A DNA stretch of 6,267 nt from assembly GCA_015233485.1 (NCBI GenBank), contig JADFXO010000240.1, positions 1 through 6,267 on the forward strand, read 5' to 3'. The notes below the pieces were generated by a model. That model ran no database searches, was not told the origin of the DNA, and was given only the letters and a program-made list of their open reading frames with translations. Origin of the DNA: Nitrospirota bacterium. GTDB taxonomy: Bacteria; Nitrospirota; Thermodesulfovibrionia; Thermodesulfovibrionales; Magnetobacteriaceae. Position 1 is the stretch's first letter, and each line of letters begins with the position of its first letter. The translations under genes were made by a program, and so were the position numbers. Positions 1 to 5,739 of this stretch are shown one piece after another.

Positions 1-2421
1 CTCACATGGCATTAACCATTGCCCGGCGGCCCCGTTGGCGCCTCTTACCCACCCATAGAGGGCAAGTCTTTTTATATCCGCATCCCCCACGCTTAACCCC
101 GTCAGGGCCTCCACTATCTCCGAAATCTTTACCTTCTTTTCATGTGTGTCTCTCACTAATATCACAAGTCTCCCGTTAATTATATCAAATTTTACCATCA
201 TTGGTGTCAACCATTGCAATTCTGCTGAATTTAATTTATCCTCAAGCCCTATAAACGTCTCAGATTCGTGTAAATTGAACTCGTACTTATAGGCCGTTAC
301 AAATTTTCCAAGGGCCGGTGTGTCCTTAGAAATAAAAAACATTGCCTTTATCTCAAATGGCATCTCCCGCGATATGGCCTCCCTGAATTTCACAATATCG
401 AAGGGCGGCGTAACCTCCATATCAAAATACTCCCGCAATCCCTCAATTCCTACGCCAAGCGCCGGAGAGAACGACACCCCCGGCATGGGATGAAACCCCT
501 TTGAATACACAAGCGGCACCCCCGCGCGCCGCAGCCCCTTGAGCACCGCAGTCATCAGCTCAAGATGAGAAAGATACCGAAGATGCCCGGCCTTTGAAAA
601 CACCACGCGCACCCTTACGGGATTAAAGACAGTATCCCTGTACTGCGCCACCTTGTGCGTGCCTGAGACAACAGTGGTTTGGCACAAGAACCCGGAGTCC
701 CGGCACTTCAGGCCGCAGGCCGTGCAGCCCGCGCGGCAGTCATTGGTCTTTTCAAGGGCCAGCGCCCTTTTATATTCCTTTTTCAGATAGTCAACAGAAA
801 CACCCGTGTCGATTTTGTTCCATTCAAACTCGTGGGCCTCATCATAGGCCCGCGCGGCTCCGGCGGCAATATCAACGCCAGTTTTTTCCATCGCCTCCTG
901 CCAATGCTCATATTTAAATACATCTCCCCACGCGTCGAGGCGCGCACCGGCCCTCCACGCGGCTTCAACGACATCGGCCACGGCACTTCCCCCTCTGGCT
1001 ATAAAACCCTCCAACATGCTCATCTGCTCGTTGTGCCCCTTAAAGTTCAAGCCCTTTTTGGAGATTGCTTTTATGAGAAATCGTTTCTTTTCGATTATTT
1101 CATCAAGCGGTATCTGCCCAAACCACTGAAACGGCGTGTGTGCCTTGGGGACAAACGTCGAGATGCCTATATTTATATTTACGTGCCGGGAGGTAAATTT
1201 TTTGGCCATCTTCAGAGATTTTAGCGCCATAACCGGTATGGCCTCAATGTCTTCGTGTGTCTCAGTAGGCAGCCCTATCATAAAGTACAACTTAAGATTA
1301 AGCCATCCCTGGCTGAAGATCAAATGGAGCGTCCGCTCATAGTCATCCTCGTTGAAATCCTTATTAATGACACTCCTTAGACGTGCGGAGGCGGCCTCCG
1401 GCGCTATGGTAAACCCGGATTTCTTTACCGTTTTAATTTCCTTTAAGATTGCCTCGGTTATGGAGTTTACCCTCATAGAGGGCAGCGAAAATGACACGTT
1501 GCGACTTTCAAATTTACGGTTGCACATTTTGAGCAGCTCAGGCAGCCTTGAGTAATCCCCCGCGTTGAGCGACGTAAGGGATATCTCGCCGTAGCCGGTG
1601 TTTTTAATTGCTGACTCTGCTATCCCTATAATTGTAGAAGGCTCGCGCTCTCTCGTAGGCCTGTAAATCATCCCCGCCTGACAGAACCGGCACCCGCATG
1701 AGCAGCCGCGGGAGATTTCGATGTTTAACCTATCGTGGACGACCTCCATGTACGGGACAATAGGAGCTGTTGGATATGGAGAGGCGTTTAAATCGGCCAG
1801 ATATAGGCGCCTTACCGTCCCTGTGGAATACGCGGGGACGAATACGCCGTCAAGCGCGGCCAATTCTTTTAATAAACTCACGCGCCTGCCGTCACCATCA
1901 CGCTTGTGCCTTTGTACGGCGTCCATTATCTCTTTAATCACATCTTCGCCGTCGCCGATGACAAAGGCATCAAAAAACGGGAGCACTGGAAATGGGTTCA
2001 AGGCGCACGGGCCGCCGGCAATCACAATAGCACAGGCGTCTGAACGCTCCTCCGCCCTTATGGGAATCCCGCCCAAATCAAGCATATTTAAGACTGTCGG
2101 ATAAGACAGCTCATACTGAAGACTAAACCCCACGACGTCAAACTCACGAAGCGGCGTACCGCTTTCAATAGAACAAAGGGGCACCCCCTCTGTTCTGAGG
2201 TACTCTTCCATATCAATCCACGGAGAGAACGCCCTCTCGGCGGCACAGTCCGGCATATCGTTGATGATCTTATAAAGGATCTTAAGCCCAAGATGAGACA
2301 TCCCGATGTCGTAAACGTCCGGGAAACACAAGACGGCCTTAACAGGCGAGCCATATTTTCTAACCATATTGACTTCACGGCCGATATACCTGCTCGGTTT
2401 TCTAAAAAGAGATAAGTTCAC
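1..2421 (-). CDS. B12-binding-like radical SAM protein (TIGR03960) fused to DUF2344; 3' end outside window
   Basis: One uninterrupted frame of 807 codons runs from GTG at 2421 to the window edge; I checked it codon by codon through the radical SAM cysteine region and found no stop. The N-terminus (KPSRYIGREVN, residues 8-18, then FPDVYDIGMSHLG, 33-45) is the family's cobalamin-binding-like region. The radical SAM cluster motif is CSCGCRFC with C240, C244 and C247 in CX3CX2C spacing, followed by QAGMIYRP. A second cysteine cluster (CRAGCTACGLKC) lies near 563-578. From about residue 600 (VRVVFSKAGHLRYLSHLEL) it becomes DUF2344/TIGR03936. The family is expected to bind a 4Fe-4S cluster and SAM in the cytoplasm; its substrate is unknown to me. 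Only a short C-terminal tail should be missing. GTG 2421 is chosen over ATG 2367 because the conserved KPSRYIG segment lies upstream of that ATG, and a stop codon sits seven codons before the GTG. No convincing Shine-Dalgarno sequence is present. Confidence 0.93.
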   Translation of the reverse strand, partial: MNLSLFRKPSRYIGREVNMVRKYGSPVKAVLCFPDVYDIGMSHLGLKILYKIINDMPDCAAERAFSPWIDMEEYLRTEGVPLCSIESGTPLREFDVVGFSLQYELSYPTVLNMLDLGGIPIRAEERSDACAIVIAGGPCALNPFPVLPFFDAFVIGDGEDVIKEIMDAVQRHKRDGDGRRVSLLKELAALDGVFVPAYSTGTVRRLYLADLNASPYPTAPIVPYMEVVHDRLNIEISRGCSCGCRFCQAGMIYRPTREREPSTIIGIAESAIKNTGYGEISLTSLNAGDYSRLPELLKMCNRKFESRNVSFSLPSMRVNSITEAILKEIKTVKKSGFTIAPEAASARLRSVINKDFNEDDYERTLHLIFSQGWLNLKLYFMIGLPTETHEDIEAIPVMALKSLKMAKKFTSRHVNINIGISTFVPKAHTPFQWFGQIPLDEIIEKKRFLIKAISKKGLNFKGHNEQMSMLEGFIARGGSAVADVVEAAWRAGARLDAWGDVFKYEHWQEAMEKTGVDIAAGAARAYDEAHEFEWNKIDTGVSVDYLKKEYKRALALEKTNDCRAGCTACGLKCRDSGFLCQTTVVSGTHKVAQYRDTVFNPVRVRVVFSKAGHLRYLSHLELMTAVLKGLRRAGVPLVYSKGFHPMPGVSFSPALGVGIEGLREYFDMEVTPPFDIVKFREAISREMPFEIKAMFFISKDTPALGKFVTAYKYEFNLHESETFIGLEDKLNSAELQWLTPMMVKFDIINGRLVILVRDTHEKKVKISEIVEALTGLSVGDADIKRLALYGWVRGANGAAGQWLMPCE

Positions 2422-2429
2422 AAGTTGCC

Positions 2430-2459
2430 AGTATAACAGTTATAGCCGCGTTTGGGCAA
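2430..2459 (-). promoter_or_regulatory. Predicted promoter of the radical SAM gene
   Basis: Read on the minus strand: a -35-like TTGCCC (2459-2454), an 18-base spacer, then TATACT (2435-2430) preceded by TG plus one base, which is an extended -10. Only eight bases separate the -10 from the GTG start at 2421, so transcription would begin at or next to the start codon. Prediction from motif match only. Confidence 0.45.
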
Positions 2460-2475
2460 GGACTTAAAAAAGTTG

Positions 2476-2486
2476 GTAGTGTCTCA
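2476..2486 (+). repeat. Left copy of 11-bp inverted repeat bracketing the methyltransferase/nuclease pair
   Basis: GTAGTGTCTCA here is the exact reverse complement of TGAGACACTAC at 4752-4762. The few inward bases after the repeat are also loosely similar on both sides (GTTTTATTT against ATTTGAAAT when both are read inward). It lies between the promoters of the divergent radical SAM and methyltransferase genes. A terminal inverted repeat of a mobile unit is one reading; chance cannot be excluded. Confidence 0.5.
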
Positions 2487-2512
2487 GTTTTATTTTTTTT
2501 GCCCTGCGCGTA

Positions 2513-2542
2513 TTGAGGAAATCGTTGGATTGTTGTTATAAT
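2513..2542 (+). promoter_or_regulatory. Predicted promoter of the methyltransferase/nuclease operon
   Basis: TTGAGG (2513-2518) and a perfect TATAAT (2537-2542) are separated by 18 bases. Transcription would start near 2549, within the palindrome at 2536-2558. This leaves about 30 bases of leader to the ATG at 2580 but only about 15 to the ATG at 2565. Confidence 0.55.
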
Positions 2543-2558
2543 GAGATGCTCATTATAA
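2536..2558. promoter_or_regulatory. Palindromic candidate operator over the -10 box
   Basis: Two perfect 10-bp arms, TTATAATGAG (2536-2545) and CTCATTATAA (2549-2558), flank a 3-bp centre ATG. The left arm contains the TATAAT -10 box and the right arm covers the expected start site. A protein bound here would block transcription of the methyltransferase gene. Restriction-modification operons are often controlled by a C protein or by the methylase itself. No controller gene is visible, so the ligand is unknown. A small hairpin at the RNA 5' end is the alternative. Confidence 0.55.
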
Positions 2559-2579
2559 ATTAACATGAGAAGAACCTTA

Positions 2580-3881
2580 ATGAAACAAGCGTCATTGTTT
2601 ATAGAAGAAGCGGAGAACTTGTCTGATAGCAGGAGATTAGCTCGCTCAGGCACTTTTACCGATAATATGAAATTACCGTTGCATAGATGGTTTCGGTACT
2701 CAGCAGGCTTTTCTAGTGAATGGGCTGTTGATGTCTTAAAGGAATATGGAGAGAGGGGAAAATCTGTCATTCTTGACCCGTTTGCTGGATCTGGAACTAC
2801 ATTGCTGGCGGCAGAACAGGCAGGTTTTAAGAGCTACGGATTTGAGAGCCATCCATTTGTCTATCGTGCCGCTCATGCTAAATTGTTTTGGCACTCTGAT
2901 GTAAAATCTTTTTTGAATAAAACTGAACTGCTTTTAAGTCTGGCTTCAAAAAGTATCGAACCTTTGCCAGATAATAACGCACCGCTTTTGGTTAAATGTT
3001 ACACACGTGAAACCCTTCAGAGGCTATTTTCCCTTAGAACTGCTTACGCTAACCTCAAAAAAGATGGTGAATCTGAATGTGAACTGCTGTGGCTCGCTAT
3101 CACCTCAATAATACGGTCATGTAGTTTTGTTGGTACCGCACAATGGCAATATGTATTGCCGAATAAACGAAAGCTAAGCGCCAAAGATCCATTCATGGCG
3201 TTTAAACAAAAAGTGTTGGAAATGGCCAGCGATATGCGTTTTGCTCAAAACAACGGATTTACAAAAGATGCTGAAATATTACAATTTGATTCAAGATGCG
3301 AAAATAACTCTCTTAAAAATACTATAGACCTTGTTATAACTTCTCCACCTTACCCAAACAATTATGATTATGCAGATGCAACAAGACTTGAAATGACTTT
3401 CTGGGGCGAAATAAACGGGTGGGGCGACCTTCATAACTCTGTGCGACAATATATCATATGTTCATGTTCTCAACATTCTGCTTACGAAAAATTAAAACTT
3501 GACGACCTGCTTGATGATGACGTGATTCTACCAATAAGATCAGAATTAGAAGCGACTTGTAGAGAACTTGAAACAGTAAGAGAAACCAAGGGTGGACGAA
3601 AAACTTATCATACAATGATAGCAGCATATTTTAATGATCATGCAAGGGTGTTTATTTCTCTCAGAAAAATGTGCAAAAAAGGTTCAAAACTGTGCTATGT
3701 AGTCGGCGACTCTGCACCTTATGGGGTATATGTTCCAGCCGAACAATGGCTTGGACAACTTGCTGTCGCTTCTGGTTTTGAATCGTTTGCTTTTGATAAA
3801 ATACGAGATCGGAATATTAAATGGAAAAATAGAAAACATCGCGTTCCTTTGCACGAAGGGCGACTTTGGATAATGGGATAA
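2580..3881 (+). CDS. DNA amino-methyltransferase, probably N4-cytosine (SPPY type)
   Basis: Likely modification enzyme that transfers a methyl group from SAM to the exocyclic amine of a base in a specific site, protecting host DNA from the partner nuclease. Numbered from the upstream ATG at 2565, it shows PLHRWFRYSAGF (38-49), motif I DPFAGSGTT (71-79, SAM binding), an acidic motif II GFESHP (92-97, E94) and motif IV TSPPYPNNYDYAD (259-271, catalytic). GSKLCYVVGDS (373-383) and a conserved-looking C-terminus LHEGRLWI follow. SPPY favours N4-cytosine, although N6-adenine is not excluded. Motif I precedes motif IV, unlike the beta-class order common for SPPY enzymes. The roughly 180 residues between them probably include target recognition. 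I chose ATG 2580 (433 aa) because GAGAAG at 2567-2572 is well spaced seven bases upstream; ATG 2565 (438 aa) lacks a ribosome site. The AT-rich composition suggests horizontal acquisition. There is no N-terminal HTH. Confidence 0.9.
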   Translation: MKQASLFIEEAENLSDSRRLARSGTFTDNMKLPLHRWFRYSAGFSSEWAVDVLKEYGERGKSVILDPFAGSGTTLLAAEQAGFKSYGFESHPFVYRAAHAKLFWHSDVKSFLNKTELLLSLASKSIEPLPDNNAPLLVKCYTRETLQRLFSLRTAYANLKKDGESECELLWLAITSIIRSCSFVGTAQWQYVLPNKRKLSAKDPFMAFKQKVLEMASDMRFAQNNGFTKDAEILQFDSRCENNSLKNTIDLVITSPPYPNNYDYADATRLEMTFWGEINGWGDLHNSVRQYIICSCSQHSAYEKLKLDDLLDDDVILPIRSELEATCRELETVRETKGGRKTYHTMIAAYFNDHARVFISLRKMCKKGSKLCYVVGDSAPYGVYVPAEQWLGQLAVASGFESFAFDKIRDRNIKWKNRKHRVPLHEGRLWIMG

Positions 3882-3884
3882 CTA

Positions 3885-4754
3885 ATGGCTACTTCGCCAT
3901 CGCACAAATTTGGACAAATTATAGGCGACCTTTTAGAAGAAATAATCAATCCAATCCTGCAAGACTTTTGTAATAGAAGATGTCTTTATCTGGATAAAAA
4001 GGGTGTACGGGGCAGCGCAAGAGATGGTAAAAAGGTAGCATGGATAGATAAATATGGTAACTCTCACGATCTTGACTTTGTTATTGAAAAAGGCGGTTCG
4101 GAACATGAAATAGGCAAACCTTTAGCATTTATTGAAGCAGCATGGAGACGATACACAAAACATTCTCGGAATAAGTCTCAGGAAATACAAGGAGCAATCC
4201 TTCCAATTGCTGAAAAATACTGGAAGGACAAACCGTTTCTCGGTGCCATATTAGCAGGAGTATTCACAGAAGGTTCGCTTACACAAATGCGATCATCAGG
4301 TTTCGAAGTAATGTTATTTCCTTATGATACCATTGTACAATCGTTCGCTAAAGTCAAGATACAAGCGGCTTTTAACGAAGAAACACCAGATGCAGAATTT
4401 GAGAGGGCTATTACTAAAATTGAAAGCCTAAGTACCAATCAAAGAAGAATTGTAAAAAACAACCTTGTAACTCTTAATCAACCGGTGATTGATAAATTCT
4501 TTAATGATCTTGTTAGCACTCTTGACAGAAGGATAACTCAAATTTTGATGATACCGTTACATGGCCAACAACATGAATTTGCTACAATAGATGATGCTAT
4601 AACCTTTATCAATGGATATAGCGAAACGGAAAGATATACTATCGATTTCGTTAGGTATGAAATTGTTGTGAGATATAGCAATAATGATACCATTAATGCC
4701 TCCTTTGATAATAAGGCAAGATCTATTAGCTTTTTGAACTATATTTCAAATTGA
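3885..4754 (+). CDS. Putative restriction endonuclease partner of the methyltransferase (unnamed family)
   Basis: A 289-aa cytoplasmic protein with no signal peptide or membrane segment. The ATG lies three bases after the methyltransferase stop, so the two are almost certainly co-transcribed and probably translationally coupled; only a weak GGGAT precedes the start. The N-terminal half holds HDLDFVIE (61-68), then FIEAAWRRYTKHSRNK (82-97) and QEIQGAILPIAEKY (99-112). A predicted beta-strand with Asp (D62/D64), then a strand with E84 running into a basic helix, resembles a PD-(D/E)XK nuclease core. However, the residue two after E84 is Ala rather than Lys, so the catalytic Lys would have to come from elsewhere (K92 or K97 are candidates). 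I cannot match it to a named restriction enzyme family. The nuclease role is inferred from this pattern and from pairing with a methylase. The stop codon TGA is the start of the right inverted repeat. Confidence 0.75.
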   Translation: MATSPSHKFGQIIGDLLEEIINPILQDFCNRRCLYLDKKGVRGSARDGKKVAWIDKYGNSHDLDFVIEKGGSEHEIGKPLAFIEAAWRRYTKHSRNKSQEIQGAILPIAEKYWKDKPFLGAILAGVFTEGSLTQMRSSGFEVMLFPYDTIVQSFAKVKIQAAFNEETPDAEFERAITKIESLSTNQRRIVKNNLVTLNQPVIDKFFNDLVSTLDRRITQILMIPLHGQQHEFATIDDAITFINGYSETERYTIDFVRYEIVVRYSNNDTINASFDNKARSISFLNYISN

Positions 4755-4762
4755 GACACTAC
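4752..4762 (-). repeat. Right copy of the 11-bp inverted repeat, containing the nuclease stop codon
   Basis: TGAGACACTAC is the exact reverse complement of 2476-2486. Its first three bases are the TGA that ends the putative endonuclease gene. If this is an element terminus, the coding region has been fitted right up to the end. Confidence 0.5.
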
Positions 4763-4771
4763 AATGGACTA

Positions 4772-4801
4772 TTGAAAATATCTTATCTCTTATGTGACAA
4801 T
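4772..4801 (+). promoter_or_regulatory. Weak candidate promoter of the ORF6N gene
   Basis: TTGAAA (4772-4777), an 18-base spacer, and GACAAT (4796-4801) preceded by TG plus one base (extended -10). The -10 matches consensus at four of six positions. The rest of the 131-base gap from 4755 to 4885 holds no gene or clear terminator. Confidence 0.3.
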
Positions 4802-4812
4802 AGCGTCGCTAT
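4800..4812. repeat. 13-bp palindrome in the ORF6N leader
   Basis: ATAGCG and CGCTAT are perfect 6-bp arms around a single T. It overlaps the end of the candidate -10 box, near the expected start site, much as the 2536-2558 palindrome does in its promoter. It could be an operator; as an RNA hairpin it would have too small a loop to form fully. Confidence 0.3.
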
Positions 4813-4876
4813 AAAAGATGAGAAGAGGAACAAGGGGATTTAATTAACACTATATGACCAATAAATATCAATAAGC

Positions 4877-4880
4877 GAGG
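4877..4880 (+). promoter_or_regulatory. Shine-Dalgarno site deciding the ORF6N start
   Basis: GAGG ends five bases before the ATG at 4886. The in-frame GTG at 4880 overlaps this site and has no ribosome site of its own, so ATG 4886 is the better start. Confidence 0.7.
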
Positions 4881-4885
4881 TGTTT

Positions 4886-5672
4886 ATGTCAGATGAAGTT
4901 ACAAGAGCAGCAATTAAAAGTATTACCATTATAGATACAACAATTCCTATTCTTGAATATAAGGGTCAAAGGGTGATTACGTTGGCAACTATGGACAAAA
5001 TCCATCGTCGGCCAGAGGGAACGGCAACAATAAGGTTTAATGATAATAAGGAAAGACTTGTAGAAGGCAAACACTTTTTTTATTTGAATTTTCAAGAGGT
5101 GAGCTCGCTGTCCGAATTTCGGAGGGCTGGGGTTGTACCAAATTCACAGGGGCTTGTCGTGCTAACCGAGCGCGGATACTCTATCCTTGTGAAATCCTTT
5201 ACTGATGACTTTGCATGGGAAGTTCAAGACCAACTCGTTGATAGCTACTTCGACAACAAGAAACCAATGAGTACGGCGGAATTCCTTGTTCAACAAGCGC
5301 AACTAATACTTGAACATGAAAATAGGATTAAACGACTTGAACATCGACAGGATAGCACCGAGGTTCATCTGGCTGAAACTCGACACGAAGTTGAACTGAT
5401 GCACCAAAAAGCAGATAAAGCGTTTGAAGTGGTTGCCGCTGTGATTAACTATAAAGCATGGGGAATCGGATTACTACAGCATTACTGGCTTTTGTAAAAA
5501 ACATAAAATTAAACTTCAAGGCGAAGAACCAAGAATACGCGGTATGCAAGCCGCACATGAATCAAGAAACATGGAGAAAGATGTTATCAAAATCCCTGAT
5601 GATAGGTGGGGCAAGGTAAATACCTACCATGTTTCAGTTCTTGAAAGAGTGTTTGCTGACAAACTAACTTGA
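4886..5672 (+). pseudogene. ORF6N-domain (phage antirepressor-like) protein, frameshifted at a GGGG run
   Basis: The N-terminus (residues 20-70: IPILEYKGQRVITLATMDKI onward to GKHFFYL) is an ORF6N DNA-binding-type domain as found in phage antirepressor and KilA-related proteins. VVLTERGYSILVKSF (91-105) and a charged coiled-coil-like stretch (about 130-178) follow. The current frame ends at 5497 after 203 residues with an unlike tail, GIGLLQHYWLL. In the next frame the sequence continues sensibly: DYYSITGFCKKHKIKL, then IPDDRWGKVNTYHVSVLERVF, ending at the TGA at 5670-5672. This C-terminal pattern (YYS/T..GF, then D.R.G.VNTY...LE.VF) is familiar from intact ORF6N proteins. Removing one G from GGGG at 5460-5463 restores a 261-aa protein. 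Either the gene is recently inactivated, with a possibly active 203-aa N-terminal product, or the extra G is a sequence error. The gene lies outside the 11-bp repeats. Confidence 0.82.
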
Positions 5673-5697
5673 CTATCTCCAATAGAGGCATTATAAT
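5669..5697 (+). promoter_or_regulatory. Near-consensus promoter for the RND pump gene
   Basis: TTGACT (5669-5674) and TATAAT (5692-5697) are separated by exactly 17 bases, an 11-of-12 match to the sigma-70 consensus. The -35 box contains the TGA that ends the ORF6N remnant. Transcription from about 5704 would leave a leader of roughly 36 bases before the GTG at 5740. Confidence 0.65.
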
Positions 5698-5739
5698 ACG
5701 GCCTTAATGTTAAAGGTATTGCGATTCAGGGTATAGTTG

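Larger units (their letters stand above)
2476..4762 (+). mobile_element. Possible 2.3-kb restriction-modification cassette bounded by 11-bp inverted repeats
   Basis: The perfect 11-bp inverted repeats at 2476-2486 and 4752-4762 enclose exactly the methyltransferase, its promoter and palindrome, and the putative endonuclease. Base composition inside is clearly AT-richer than in the radical SAM and RND genes. No transposase lies inside, and I found no target-site duplication in the bases just outside (AAAAGTTG on the left, AATGGACT on the right). If mobile, it would be non-autonomous and moved in trans. The boundaries are an inference from the repeats alone. Confidence 0.3.

Noticed and set aside
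679..1224. Plus-strand 181-codon open frame, and similar ones at 1136-1342, 1352-1555 and 1721-2104
   Set aside because: They lie antisense to the intact radical SAM frame, whose residues match a known family; the plus-strand translations show no recognisable domain.
2088..2378. Minus-strand 96-codon frame
   Set aside because: It is an alternative reading frame on the same strand inside the radical SAM gene; the conserved protein is in the other frame.
2402..2770. Minus-strand 122-codon frame across the intergenic gap and the 5' part of the methyltransferase gene
   Set aside because: It is antisense to the conserved methyltransferase N-terminus, contains the promoter and palindrome, and shows no family resemblance.
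2468..4770. Target-site duplication outside the 11-bp repeats
   Set aside because: The flanks AAAAGTTG and AATGGACT do not match, so transposition is not supported by a duplication.
4769..4803. CTATTG and CAATAG as a terminator stem after the nuclease gene
   Set aside because: The arms are only 6 bp with a 23-base loop and no following T-run, so it is not a convincing terminator.
4880..4882. GTG as start of the ORF6N gene
   Set aside because: It overlaps the GAGG ribosome site that serves the ATG at 4886.
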